NCBI RefSeq assembly: GCF_015686695.1
Contig: NZ_JADPMR010000004.1
Coordinates: 1,054,001 to 1,118,000, forward strand
Direction of reading: 5' to 3'
Length of the DNA: 64,000 nt
Origin: Vibrio nitrifigilis
GTDB lineage: Bacteria > Pseudomonadota > Gammaproteobacteria > Enterobacterales > Vibrionaceae
Within the stretch, counting starts at the first letter, position 1, and every line of letters begins with the position of its first letter. Below the pieces are notes generated by a model. The model saw nothing but the letters and a program-made list of their open reading frames with translations, ran no database searches and was not told where the DNA came from. The translations under genes were made by a program, and so were the position numbers. This document shows, piece after piece, positions 35,833 to 45,121 of this stretch.

Positions 35833-36249
35833 CTACAGTAAAGACTTAGTAAGAAAATGGAGTTGCCCATCGACTGGGTAATTATCCAAAGACATTTGAC
35901 ATTGATAGCCGTGACGTTCGTAAAATGGCCTAGCTTGAAAACTTAAAGTATCAATCATTACCGAATGACAGCCCATTTTTACAGCCTGCTGCTCAATTTC
36001 CTTTAGTAACTGACTACCGACTCCCTGACCACGATACATATCATCAACCCAAAGAAAGTTAATTAATAACCAATTACCCCAAACTCTCCCAACAATACCC
36101 CCTTTCTGATGCTGTTGTTCATCACAAAAGCTCACGGTTAATTCCTGATCGCGTACTGCTTGTAAAAATGGCGTATTGTACTTGCGCAGTTCATTACGGA
36201 TAGAAGCAATATCTTCGTCAGTCGGATCCATATTGAGGGTGTAGGTCAT
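35833..36249 (-). CDS. GNAT-family N-acetyltransferase
   Basis: 138-residue acetyl-CoA-dependent transferase. The acetyl-CoA binding loop is MYRGQGVGSQLLKEIE, followed by the typical GCHSVMIDTLSFQARPFYERHGY segment at the C-terminus. The substrate is unknown. It is flanked by repeat remnants on both sides and appears monocistronic. Confidence 0.88.
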   Translation of the reverse strand: MTYTLNMDPTDEDIASIRNELRKYNTPFLQAVRDQELTVSFCDEQQHQKGGIVGRVWGNWLLINFLWVDDMYRGQGVGSQLLKEIEQQAVKMGCHSVMIDTLSFQARPFYERHGYQCQMSLDNYPVDGQLHFLTKSLL

Positions 36250-36301
36250 AGCTAGGCCTTATGCTATCTTATTGAATGATGAGTAATAATACCTCAATAT
36301 C

Positions 36302-36346
36302 AACCCAAGTCACCTCAAGATGCTGTTTCAGCGAAAATGGATTAAT
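36302..36346. repeat. Dispersed repeat remnant (right end, reversed)
   Basis: AACCCAAGTCACCTCAAGAT, then GCTGTTTCAGCGAAAATGGA: the reverse complement of the right terminus of the full-length elements. About 45 bp retained, between katG and the GNAT gene. Confidence 0.8.
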
Positions 36347-36384
36347 GACGACATCGCTCACTTTATGAATCCATGTTTATGCAA

Positions 36385-38568
36385 TCAACTCAGATCATAA
36401 CGATCCGCATTCATGACCTTAACCCAAGCTTTAACAAAATCTCGAACAAACTTTTCATGATTATCATCTTGCGCATAGAACTCCGCATACGAGCGCAAAA
36501 TCGAGTTTGACCCAAAGACTAAATCGACTCGCGTTGCCGTCCATTTCACAGTATCCGATGCTCTTTCCCGAATTTCATAATGGTCATTATTCATCGGTAC
36601 CCAACGATAATTCATATCAGTTAAGTTAATGAAAAAATCATTGGTTAAAACGCCAATTCGATCGGTAAAGACACCATCTAAACTGTGTCCATAATTGGTC
36701 CCAAGAACACGCATTCCTCCTATAAGGACCGTCATTTCTGGCGCGGTCAGCCCCATCAGTTGAGTACGTTCTAACAATAATTCTTCGGCGCTGACTTTAT
36801 AATCCTCTTTTAGCCAATTACGATAGCCATCATAAAGCGGCTCCAACACTGCAAATGAGTCTATATCGGTCATCGCTTGTTCCGCATCTCCGCGCCCCGG
36901 GTTGAACGGCACTTGGATTGTCGCGCCTGCATCCTGAGCTGCTTTTTCAACCGCCGCACAACCTGCCAACACGATTAAATCAGCCATACTGACGGATTTA
37001 TTACAATGAGACTGAATTTTTTCTAAAACGGTTAACTGCTGAACTAAGCGCTCCGGCTCATTGCCAATCCAATCCTTCTGAGGTGCAAGGCGAATACGTG
37101 CACCATTTGCCCCACCACGATAATCTGAACCACGAAAAGTTCGCGCACTATCCCAAGCCAATGAGACCCAATCACCAATTTCTACTGAAGTTGCCAGTAT
37201 TTGCTGCTTAAGTTCATCGATTTCTTTATCTGTTAAACAATAATCGACACTTGGAATAGGATCTTGCCAAATAAGGTCTTCTTTGGGTACATCTGGTCCG
37301 AGATATCGAGCTTTGGGGCCAAGATCTCTATGAGTTAATTTAAACCAAGCACGGGCAAACATCTCAGCAAAGTAGTCAGGATCGTTATAATAGCGCTCAG
37401 CAATCTTACGGTATTGAGGGTCGACTTTTAACGCCATATCTGCGTCTGTCATTATAGGATTATGGCGAATAGAAGGATCTTCGACATCAACAGGTTTATC
37501 TTCTTCTGCTATATTGACTGGCTCCCACTGCCAAGCACCTGCAGGGCTTTTCGTTGATGCCCACTCATATTTAAACAACAATGAAAAATAGCCATTGTCC
37601 CATTGAGTGGGATGTGTGGTCCACGCACCTTCAATACCACTAGTGACAGCATCACGTCCAATGCCACGGGTTTTATGATTAATCCAGCCTAATCCCTGCT
37701 CCTCTAAAGCAGCCGCTTCCGGCTCTGACCCTAAGTTTTCAGCTCGACCATTACCATGGCATTTACCTACAGTATGCCCGCCAGCCGTCAAAGCAACCGT
37801 CTCTTCATCGTTCATTGCCATACGGGCGAAGGTTTCACGCATATCTTTGGCTGTCGCTAATGGATCGGGATGACCATCGACGCCTTCAGGGTTGACATAA
37901 ATAAGCCCCATCATTACCGACGCCAGTGGATTTTCCAACTCTCGCTGGCCCGAATAGCGGCTGTGTGGCTTATCACTGGTCGCTAGCCACTCTTCTTCTG
38001 CTCCCCAATAGGTATCCTTTTCTGGATGCCATATATCTTCACGCCCCCCAGCAAAACCGAACGTCTTTAGCCCCATAGACTCATAGGCCATATTACCGGC
38101 AAGTATGATGAGGTCGGCCCAAGAGAGGCTGTTGCCGTATTTTTTCTTAATTGGCCATAATAAACGCCGAGCTTTGTCTAAATTCCCGTTATCAGGCCAA
38201 CTATTCAGAGGGGCGAAACGTTGATTACCCGTACCACCGCCGCCACGACCATCAGCCACACGATATGAGCCAGCAGAATGCCACGCCATACGAATCATTA
38301 AACCGCCATAATGCCCCCAATCTGCGGGCCACCATGACTGGCTGTCTGTCATTAATGCTTTTAAGTCCGCTTTAACCGCTTCGAAATTTAAGGATTGAAA
38401 CGCCTCGGCATAATTAAAGTTTGGATCCATCGGATCGGTTTTTTGGTCGTGCTGGGCAAGAATGTCTAGATTAAGTGATTTGGGCCACCATTTCTGATTA
38501 TCTTGACCTAAGGACGTATTCGCGCCATGCATAACCGGGCATTTACCTGCTGACTTGTGTTGACTCAT
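36385..38568 (-). CDS. katG: Catalase-peroxidase
   Basis: Haem enzyme that removes hydrogen peroxide. Two tandem peroxidase-like domains, 727 residues from ATG 38568, which follows a near-perfect GGAGGTGAT site; the open frame extends 15 codons further upstream. The distal haem triad is in IRMAWHSAGSYRV. The Trp-Tyr-Met adduct uses that Trp, Tyr in GLIYVNPEGVDG and Met in RMAMNDEETVAL. The proximal His is in LTAGGHTVGKCHGNG. The second, haem-free domain contains TFRGSDYRGGANGARIRLAPQ. Probably oxidative-stress controlled, but no OxyR site was identified. Confidence 0.96.
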   Translation of the reverse strand: MSQHKSAGKCPVMHGANTSLGQDNQKWWPKSLNLDILAQHDQKTDPMDPNFNYAEAFQSLNFEAVKADLKALMTDSQSWWPADWGHYGGLMIRMAWHSAGSYRVADGRGGGGTGNQRFAPLNSWPDNGNLDKARRLLWPIKKKYGNSLSWADLIILAGNMAYESMGLKTFGFAGGREDIWHPEKDTYWGAEEEWLATSDKPHSRYSGQRELENPLASVMMGLIYVNPEGVDGHPDPLATAKDMRETFARMAMNDEETVALTAGGHTVGKCHGNGRAENLGSEPEAAALEEQGLGWINHKTRGIGRDAVTSGIEGAWTTHPTQWDNGYFSLLFKYEWASTKSPAGAWQWEPVNIAEEDKPVDVEDPSIRHNPIMTDADMALKVDPQYRKIAERYYNDPDYFAEMFARAWFKLTHRDLGPKARYLGPDVPKEDLIWQDPIPSVDYCLTDKEIDELKQQILATSVEIGDWVSLAWDSARTFRGSDYRGGANGARIRLAPQKDWIGNEPERLVQQLTVLEKIQSHCNKSVSMADLIVLAGCAAVEKAAQDAGATIQVPFNPGRGDAEQAMTDIDSFAVLEPLYDGYRNWLKEDYKVSAEELLLERTQLMGLTAPEMTVLIGGMRVLGTNYGHSLDGVFTDRIGVLTNDFFINLTDMNYRWVPMNNDHYEIRERASDTVKWTATRVDLVFGSNSILRSYAEFYAQDDNHEKFVRDFVKAWVKVMNADRYDLS

Positions 38569-38846
38569 ATCACCTCCATTGAATCTCTCGCCACGGGAAT
38601 TAATCATTAACATTGACAGTTACATTTACCAAGCATCGTCCATAATGAGGATAAATTCCTCCTAAAGAGTTAGATTTCACGGTTTCTTAACTTATTATGC
38701 GCGTTACTTTCCCCTACAGTGCTTATCCAACCTTGCGATTATTTACTCTTACGCCACTAAATTGACCTAAATCAACCATAACTTCTCATGGACACACAAT
38801 TCTCTTGCATTCGTTTTATAAGACTTTTAGTCTGAGCGTAATTATT

Positions 38847-38865
38847 TTTAGACGAGCGGTCTAAA
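38847..38865. promoter_or_regulatory. Palindromic operator candidate upstream of acuI
   Basis: TTTAGAC-GAGCG-GTCTAAA: perfect 7-bp half sites with a 5-bp spacer, 57 bases before the acuI ATG. A second dyad, AGACT-TTT-AGTCT, lies at 38821-38833. Half sites of the TAGAC/GTCTA type are used by TetR regulators of the AcuR/NemR group (from memory), which makes the AcuR-like protein at 40052 the natural candidate. Inference. Confidence 0.6.
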
Positions 38866-38922
38866 TTATTTTACACTGCCTTATACTGGCGTAATTGTGA
38901 ACAAAATACTTAGGTGATAACT

Positions 38923-39906
38923 ATGTTTAAAGCCCTCTACATCGACAAGGTAGAAGACCAATACCAATGCTCTGTAAAGCAATTAGATGATGCTGCATTT
39001 CCTGAAGGTGACGTTATCGTTAATGTGGAATACTCAACATTGAACTACAAAGACGGATTAGCTATCAGTGGTAAATCGCCTGTTGTTAGACGCTTCCCAA
39101 TGGTTCCTGGTATTGATTTCTCGGGTATCGTTGAACATAGTGACAATCCCAATATTCAGGTTGGGCAACGCGTGTTTGTTAATGGCTGGGGGTTAGGTGA
39201 AAAACATTGGGGCGGCTTAACACAAAAGGCAAAAGTCAATGGTGATTGGCTCCTCCCCGTTCCTGATTCACTTAGCACCTATGATGTTATGGCGGTGGGT
39301 ACCGCAGGATACACTGCCATGTTGTGTGTTCAGGCACTAGAAAAAAATGGTATTACACCACAATCAGGTAAAATCCTTGTCACAGGAGCAAACGGCGGTG
39401 TGGGAAGCTTTGCTATCGCATATTTAGCCAAGTTAGGATACACAGTGATCGCGTCGACTGGTCGTCCTGAAGAGGCAGAACGCCTACAAGCACTTGGTGC
39501 TTCAGAGATCATTGATCGTAATACATTATCTGAGCCTGGACGCCCACTAGGAAAAGAACTTTGGGCTGCGGCTATTGATTCAGTAGGTAGTCACACTTTA
39601 GCAAACGTATGTGCTTCAACCCAATATGGTGGGGTTGTTGCGGCATGTGGTTTAGCGCAAGGTATGGATTTCCCCGCAACTGTGGCTCCATTTATCCTAC
39701 GCGGTGTCACGTTAGCAGGCGTTGATAGTGTAATGTGCCCCAATGATAAGCGCGTTAAAGCGTGGGAACAAATTGCTAAGCTCGTCGATAAAGAGATGCT
39801 AGACACTGCCAGCACGGTGATTGGCTTTGAGCAAGTCATTGATATTGCGCATCAATTACTCGATGGCAAAGTTAAAGGCCGCGTTGTAGTCGATATTAAA
39901 GGCTAA
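38923..39906 (+). CDS. acuI: Acrylyl-CoA reductase-type MDR oxidoreductase (AcuI/YhdH)
   Basis: NADPH-dependent medium-chain reductase of the AcuI/YhdH group, which reduces acryloyl-CoA to propionyl-CoA and protects against acrylate. 327 residues from ATG 38923 after AGGTG. Family features: LNYKDGLAISGKSPVVRRFPMVPGIDFSG, GWGLGEKHWGGLTQKAKV, the nucleotide-binding VTGANGGVGSFAIAYLAKLGY, and AACGLAQGMDFPATVAPFILRGVTLAGVDSV. It is convergent with an AcuR-like TetR gene, with a partial repeat between. No DMSP lyase gene is in the window. Confidence 0.9.
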   Translation: MFKALYIDKVEDQYQCSVKQLDDAAFPEGDVIVNVEYSTLNYKDGLAISGKSPVVRRFPMVPGIDFSGIVEHSDNPNIQVGQRVFVNGWGLGEKHWGGLTQKAKVNGDWLLPVPDSLSTYDVMAVGTAGYTAMLCVQALEKNGITPQSGKILVTGANGGVGSFAIAYLAKLGYTVIASTGRPEEAERLQALGASEIIDRNTLSEPGRPLGKELWAAAIDSVGSHTLANVCASTQYGGVVAACGLAQGMDFPATVAPFILRGVTLAGVDSVMCPNDKRVKAWEQIAKLVDKEMLDTASTVIGFEQVIDIAHQLLDGKVKGRVVVDIKG

Positions 39907-39918
39907 CCTTCAAACCCA

Positions 39919-40064
39919 TTGTTAATGAGTTCCCTAAGGGCGAGCTTTATTCGCTCCTAGGCTGTGGGGCTGATTTTCAAGAATCACTATTTCTTGAAAT
40001 CAGCACCTTGCCTAAGAGCGAAACCATTCTCACTGAAACAACACTTTGAGGTTACTTGGGTATA
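39919..40064. repeat. Right half of the dispersed repeat, 146 bp
   Basis: Matches the full-length elements from GTTAATGAG...GGGCGAGC through CTCCTAGGC, CTGATTTTCAAG / CTTGAAATCAG, GCCTAAGAGCGAA and the right terminus GAGGTTACTTGGGTATA. The left half is missing. The terminus overlaps the 3' end of acuR and contains its stop codon. Confidence 0.9.
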
Positions 40065-40696
40065 TCAGAAAATATTATCTGAAAATAACGCCAATAATCA
40101 TCTAATGGCTGAGTGGAACGAAACAGTTTCGCCCGCATAACCGCCCCCTCCCAACCAGACCAAAATTGTTCAGCCAACACTTGTTCATCGAATTGATGAG
40201 ATACCGTGCCATTTTGCTTAGCCAGTAAGATGCAATGGCTTACTCGATGTTGCCAATCTAGTAAAATACGTTGAAGTTCTTGAGATAAAGCCTCTGAAAG
40301 CTGAGGGACTTCCTGCATCATATTGCCAACCAAACAACCACGGCGAAAATCGAAACGAACCATTCCGTGTTTAGCATCGTCAATAAAGGCTTCGATGCGA
40401 TCAAGCGGTTCTAGTGTCTCATTATTAAGATGCTTATCCAGTTTTTTGGCAAAATACTGACCATACGCTTGTAACACGTCTAAACCAAAGGCTTCCTTAC
40501 TTTTAAAGTAATGATAAAACGAACCTTTTGGCACTTGAACCTGCTTCACGACAGCATCCACACCAGAAGCAGTAAAACCAAATTCTGTGATCATCGCTAA
40601 ACCACTGCGAATCAACTCCTGCTTTGTATCACTGTATTTTCGCTCAACTTTTGGTGGCCGACCTCGACGTCGCTTTATTGGTTGTTCTTCTGTCAC
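40052..40696 (-). CDS. TetR-family repressor, AcuR-like
   Basis: 214 residues. The N-terminal basic arm RRRGRPPKVERK and the TetR helix-turn-helix (GFTASGVDAVVKQVQVPKGSFYHYFKSKEAFG) are followed by a ligand domain. Its HGMVRFDFRRGCLVGNMMQEVPQLSE and FWSGWEGAVMRAKL closely resemble AcuR, the acrylate-responsive repressor of acuI/dddL in Rhodobacter. Convergent with acuI; a TAGAC-type palindrome lies in front of acuI. The final codons ATA CCC AAG TAA belong to the adjacent repeat terminus, so the natural C-terminus has been replaced or trimmed. Confidence 0.88.
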   Translation of the reverse strand: MTEEQPIKRRRGRPPKVERKYSDTKQELIRSGLAMITEFGFTASGVDAVVKQVQVPKGSFYHYFKSKEAFGLDVLQAYGQYFAKKLDKHLNNETLEPLDRIEAFIDDAKHGMVRFDFRRGCLVGNMMQEVPQLSEALSQELQRILLDWQHRVSHCILLAKQNGTVSHQFDEQVLAEQFWSGWEGAVMRAKLFRSTQPLDDYWRYFQIIFSDIPK

Positions 40697-41075
40697 ATTG
40701 TCGCCTTATATTACTGACTTTATATATAAAAATATCACTTGGCACTTGAGACTTAATGGCCAAATATCATTTTATTCGCAGATTTTAACCATTTTGCGCG
40801 TGTCAAACCACTAGCAGTTGGAGGAAATACCTAACAAAATCGGTAGGTTTATCGACAAACCTCACGCCCTTTGAGGCAAAACCATCGTTTTTTGATTTTA
40901 AATAATATTTATCAGATAGTTATCGAAAATTAATCCCACTCCTCTGCTATCGATAGGATTACTACTTTTGGCCAATAAAATATTCACTTCCAACAACACT
41001 GAACTACACTTAGAGCAAGTTAAAGTCACATTTACTAGATGACTTGAACTCCCCCTGAATTTGAGAGGTAGAGTG
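40697..41075. other. Divergent intergenic region, acuR / ercA-like
   Basis: About 380 AT-rich bases containing the promoters of two divergent genes. I see no structured RNA, no repeat-family copy and no TAGAC-type operator. Confidence 0.5.
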
Positions 41076-42233
41076 ATGGCCCTTTACGAAATGCGCAAAT
41101 TTGTTGCTCCAGAGTTTATTTTTGGTGTTGGTTCTCGACATAAAGTATCTCTTTATGCAAGAAACATGGAGGCTCGACGAGTTTTGATTGTGTCTGATCC
41201 CGGAGTAATTCAAGCAGGTTGGGTTCAGCAAGCTATCAATGATCTTAATGAAGTCGGCATTGAATCAGTTGTTTTTGACGGAATTACTCCCAATCCTAAA
41301 GATTATGAAGTGATGGCTGGTGCACAATTTTACGCAGAACAGCATTGCGATGTGATTGTTGCGATTGGTGGTGGCAGCGTAATTGATTGTGCGAAAGCCA
41401 TTGGTATTGTCATTACTAACGGGCGTGATGTGACGGATTTTGAGGGTATCGACCAAGTAGATATTCCTGGACCTCCATTGATCTGTATCCCTACTACTGC
41501 AGGGACGTCTGCTGACATTTCTCAGTTTTGTATTATTACTAATTCCGAACTGCGCTATAAAATGGCCATCATCAGCAAAACAGTCGTGCCCGATATTGCT
41601 CTGATTGATCCTGAGACCACCACCACCTTAGACACCTATTTAACTGCTTGCACCGGAGTAGATGCGATTACTCACGCGATAGAAGCTTATGTTTCAACAG
41701 CAAGCTCTCCAATCGTCGATGTGCATGCTATAAGTGCCATTGAATTGCTATGGCAAAACATTGATCGTGCGGTAAAAGATCCCAGTTATGTCCCCGCTCG
41801 TGAAAACATGCTGCTGGGCTCACTCCAAGCGGGATTAGCCTTCTCTAATGCCAGTTTGGGAGCAGTACATGCCATGGCACACTCACTTGGTGGCTACTTA
41901 GACGTACCTCATGGTGAGTGTAACGCCTTACTACTCGATCATGTTGTGCGTTTTAATATGCCGAAAAGTGGTGACCGCTACCAAAAAATCGCGCAACTCA
42001 TGGGCATTGATACACGAGGCATCAGAGAAAAGATTCTTTGTAAGCGTATCACCGAAGAATTTACCCAACTCAGAACACAGTTAGGAATCAGTGAGCGATT
42101 ATCTAAAATTGGTGTTCACTCATCAGACATCCCTGAACTAGCAAGTCACGCCGTTAATGATGCCTGTATTGTAACTAATCCTCGAATAGCATCTTTAGGC
42201 GATATCAAGGCCATTTATAGTGAAGCAATGTGA
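41076..42233 (+). CDS. ErcA-like iron-containing alcohol dehydrogenase homologue
   Basis: 385 residues of the Fe-dependent alcohol dehydrogenase family, closest in my memory to ErcA, a regulatory dehydrogenase-like protein for ethanol oxidation in Pseudomonas. Nucleotide-binding GGGSVIDCAKAIGI and IPTTAGTSADISQFCII are present. Metal-binding residues lie in the GVDAITHAIEA and HAMAHSLGGYLDVPHGECNA regions. ATG 41076 follows GAGAGGTAGAG. The next gene, a PAS-GGDEF-EAL protein, overlaps by 14 nt. Tight coupling to a signalling protein favours a sensory or regulatory role over a catabolic one, but catalysis is not excluded. Confidence 0.85.
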   Translation: MALYEMRKFVAPEFIFGVGSRHKVSLYARNMEARRVLIVSDPGVIQAGWVQQAINDLNEVGIESVVFDGITPNPKDYEVMAGAQFYAEQHCDVIVAIGGGSVIDCAKAIGIVITNGRDVTDFEGIDQVDIPGPPLICIPTTAGTSADISQFCIITNSELRYKMAIISKTVVPDIALIDPETTTTLDTYLTACTGVDAITHAIEAYVSTASSPIVDVHAISAIELLWQNIDRAVKDPSYVPARENMLLGSLQAGLAFSNASLGAVHAMAHSLGGYLDVPHGECNALLLDHVVRFNMPKSGDRYQKIAQLMGIDTRGIREKILCKRITEEFTQLRTQLGISERLSKIGVHSSDIPELASHAVNDACIVTNPRIASLGDIKAIYSEAM

Positions 42234-44412
42234 TAAAAAAAATTTAGAAAAACGCAGAGAAAATATTATTGGGTTAGGAGATCGGTCATTTAGAAAAAAC
42301 TACTATCCCCAACTTAAACGTAATACAGATAGATTAGAGCGCTTTAAAGCACTGCTTGATTACACGCCAGATATGGTCATGTTGATCAGTCTGCCTGATG
42401 GTAAGATTTCTGACGTCAACCAAGCGGTGTGTCAGCTTTTTGGTAAATCTACCGACGCACTCGTCGAGCACCCAATACAAGACCTTCCCTGGGGGGACAA
42501 CAGTGGGCTAATTAACACGTTATTAAGTGTGAGTAAGAGCCCTGATAATAAAAACTCAGGATCTGTTGTCATTGATTATATGAAGAATGACGGCGCTCAG
42601 ATCTATCTTGAACTCGGTTACCAATTGGCTAAGCTTGACCAAGCCGATTTTTGTGTTGTTATTGGCCGTGACGTCACTGAACTTGTTCAACAAAATGAAA
42701 AGCTCAACTCACTGCTTATAGAAAAGAATGCCCTACTTGACAATACGTTAGTTGGTATGGCTTGGGTTGAGGATCGGCATATCATCTCTTGTAATCAACG
42801 TTTCGAAGATATGTTGGGTTATGAACCCGGAGCGATTATTGGCGCTTCAACAGAAATCCTTTATGACTCAGCAGAAACATATCGAATGTTTGGCTCAGAA
42901 GCTTACCGAGTCATGACTACTGAGGATACTTACACTGGCTCCATCCAACTCAAACGAGCTGACGGAAATACGGTTTGGTGTGAGCTCACAGGCAACGCGA
43001 TTGATAAACAGCATCCCCACAAAGGAAGCGTTTGGATTTTTAATGATATTAATCACTTGAAGCTTTCAGAAGAAAAAGCCGTGTTTATGTCACAACACGA
43101 TAATCTAACCGGGCTGCCAAATCATCACCTCCTATCGGACCGGTTTGACCAAGCTAAAGTACGCGCTGATCGCTATCACTACCACATCGCAGTGATGAGT
43201 ATTGATATCGATAATTTTAAAACAATTAATGACTTAGTAGGATACAGCGGTGCTAATGATGTATTGGTACAAATATCACAACGATTAAATGACTGCTTTG
43301 AAGAGCTAGGGACTGTCAGTCGCCAAGGCGGTGATGAATTTATTATCATGATTCCTAATCTACCCAATACTGACAATAGCCTATCTCGTATCAGTGCACT
43401 TTTCAGCGCAATCGAAGCCCCGTTATACATACATGACCAAGAAATTGTCTTAACCCATTCCGTCGGGGTTTCATTCTATCCCGATGATGGTACTGACTTC
43501 GAAATGCTGTTATCGAAAGCAGATTCAGCGATGTACCAGGCCAAAGAAGATGGACGCAATACCTATCGTTTTTATCGCAAACATATGAATCGCTCAGTGG
43601 AAGATGAACTCACCGTTGCATTTGGGTTACGTCGAGCCATAGAAGAAAATCAATTACAACTCTACTATCAACCCAAAATCGAAATCGCTTCCGGGATGCT
43701 TATGGGAGCTGAAGCCCTTATCCGCTGGATACATCCAGAAAAAGGCATGATTTCTCCAGGTAAATTTATCCCGATAGCGGAAACGACCGGGCTTATCATC
43801 CCCATTAGTGATTGGGTTCTAAAAAATGCCTGTGAAGCGGTCGCTCGCTGGCGAGAAATGGGCATGCCCCAACCATTAGTCGCAGTGAATCTATCAGCGC
43901 TACAATTTGCTCGAGGCAACGTTCAAGAAAGTGTGTATCAAGCCATTAAGCACGCGAATATTGAACCAGGCATGTTAGAGCTAGAACTGACTGAGTCCAT
44001 CATGATTCGCGACCCTAGTCGAGTGTTAGAAGTTGTACAAACACTGAAAGACTTTGGGTGTCGATTCTCGATCGACGATTTTGGAACGGGATATTCTAGC
44101 CTGGCCTACTTAAAAAGATTCCCTATTGATATTCTCAAGATCGATCGGGAGTTTATTAAAGATGTTGCCTCTAATAGTGATGATGAAATCATCGTTAAAA
44201 CCATTATTCAAATGGCGCAAAGCTTTGGAATGACAACCGTTGCTGAAGGTATTGAAGATGCAGAGACTCTGGAATTCTTACGTCATTTGGGCTGTGATCG
44301 TTCACAGGGATACTACACAGGCAGACCAATGCCTGAACATGAGTTCATCGAATTTATGCTGAACAACAAGGAAAAAATGATTTCTGCGGGGATTTTATCT
44401 GAAAGAAAATAA
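42220..44412 (+). CDS. PAS-PAS-GGDEF-EAL cyclic di-GMP signalling protein
   Basis: 730 residues, no membrane helix, so probably cytoplasmic. Two PAS domains occupy about residues 40-150 and 165-285 (CNQRFEDMLGYEPGAIIGAS; ADGNTVWCELTGNAI). The GGDEF domain has an intact GGDEF core (RQGGDEFIIMI) but no RxxD inhibitory site. The EAL domain keeps its catalytic motifs (GAEALIRW, NLSALQF, ELTESIM, DDFGTGYSSL, KIDREFI, AEGIED). Either activity may dominate. GTG 42220 with AAGG nine bases ahead overlaps the ErcA-like gene by 14 nt, implying coupled translation and a shared task. Confidence 0.92.
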   Translation: MKQCDKKNLEKRRENIIGLGDRSFRKNYYPQLKRNTDRLERFKALLDYTPDMVMLISLPDGKISDVNQAVCQLFGKSTDALVEHPIQDLPWGDNSGLINTLLSVSKSPDNKNSGSVVIDYMKNDGAQIYLELGYQLAKLDQADFCVVIGRDVTELVQQNEKLNSLLIEKNALLDNTLVGMAWVEDRHIISCNQRFEDMLGYEPGAIIGASTEILYDSAETYRMFGSEAYRVMTTEDTYTGSIQLKRADGNTVWCELTGNAIDKQHPHKGSVWIFNDINHLKLSEEKAVFMSQHDNLTGLPNHHLLSDRFDQAKVRADRYHYHIAVMSIDIDNFKTINDLVGYSGANDVLVQISQRLNDCFEELGTVSRQGGDEFIIMIPNLPNTDNSLSRISALFSAIEAPLYIHDQEIVLTHSVGVSFYPDDGTDFEMLLSKADSAMYQAKEDGRNTYRFYRKHMNRSVEDELTVAFGLRRAIEENQLQLYYQPKIEIASGMLMGAEALIRWIHPEKGMISPGKFIPIAETTGLIIPISDWVLKNACEAVARWREMGMPQPLVAVNLSALQFARGNVQESVYQAIKHANIEPGMLELELTESIMIRDPSRVLEVVQTLKDFGCRFSIDDFGTGYSSLAYLKRFPIDILKIDREFIKDVASNSDDEIIVKTIIQMAQSFGMTTVAEGIEDAETLEFLRHLGCDRSQGYYTGRPMPEHEFIEFMLNNKEKMISAGILSERK

Positions 44413-44416
44413 GATA

Positions 44417-44490
44417 TGGAGGCGCGTCCCGGAGTCGAACCGAGGTCCACGGATTTGCAATCCGCTGCATAGCCACTCTGCCAACGCGCC
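44417..44490 (-). tRNA. tRNA-Cys (GCA)
   Basis: Cloverleaf on the minus strand beginning GGCGCGTTGGCAGAGTGG. The anticodon loop ATTGCAA gives GCA. CCA is encoded. Only 4 bases separate it from the convergent EAL gene stop. Last in a three-tRNA cluster. Confidence 0.97.
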
Positions 44491-44505
44491 GTTTCTGAAT
44501 TATGA

Positions 44506-44592
44506 TGGTGCCCCGGGCCGGACTTGAACCGGCACAGCGCGAACGCCGAGGGATTTTAAATCCCTTGTGTCTACCAATTCCACCACCAGGGC
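44506..44592 (-). tRNA. tRNA-Leu (UAA)
   Basis: 87-nt class II tRNA on the minus strand starting GCCCTGGTGGTGGAATTG. The anticodon loop TTTAAAA gives UAA, with a long variable arm (CGGCGTTCGCGCTG) and encoded CCA. It lies between tRNA-Gly and tRNA-Cys, whereas E. coli has the order Gly-Cys-Leu. Confidence 0.97.
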
Positions 44593-44663
44593 ACACTAAA
44601 ACAGTGCGATGGAGACACCATCTATTGTACTTATTAGCACAGAATTTCATAAATAATGAAATT

Positions 44664-44739
44664 TGGAGCGACACACGAGGTTCGAACTCGTGACCTCAAC
44701 CTTGGCAAGGTTGCGCTCTACCAACTGAGCTAGTGTCGC
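44664..44739 (-). tRNA. tRNA-Gly (GCC)
   Basis: 76-nt tRNA on the minus strand starting GCGACACTAGCTCAGTTGG. The anticodon loop TTGCCAA gives GCC; CCA encoded. First gene of the leftward tRNA cluster. Confidence 0.97.
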
Positions 44740-45121
44740 AGTGTCTTCTAAAAGATTTCAAAAGACATAGGTTTCAAAGGCTTGCCCTTGAGAACGAGAT
44801 GTACTTTACTCGACTGAAAAATTCCGTCAACAAAAATTTATATCTTTTTGATTTGAGTGATTAAAAAGCGATCTAATCCGCATAAGTTATATGCAATAAG
44901 TACAAATATCACTCACTTCAACTCCTTTATTAGTTGAGCAACGAGTCGATTTCTACTCCCACTCAGCATGCTAAAGCATACCCTGCTATTCTTTGCTCGG
45001 TTCGACCTACACTCGTAAACGAAGTTCTGACTCTTACGTTTCAAGGTCATTTGGGTGTAAGTCAAAATAGGTATAGGATACCTTTTATAGGTTCAAGAGA
45101 TTTTTAACGGAGTGATAATCG
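44740..45121. other. Intergenic region with tRNA promoter and repeat terminus
   Basis: Holds the leftward tRNA promoter and the start region of the aldo-keto reductase gene. Positions 45041-45060 (TCAAGGTCATTTGGGTGTAA) match a reversed terminus of the dispersed repeat. No other gene seen. Confidence 0.6.
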
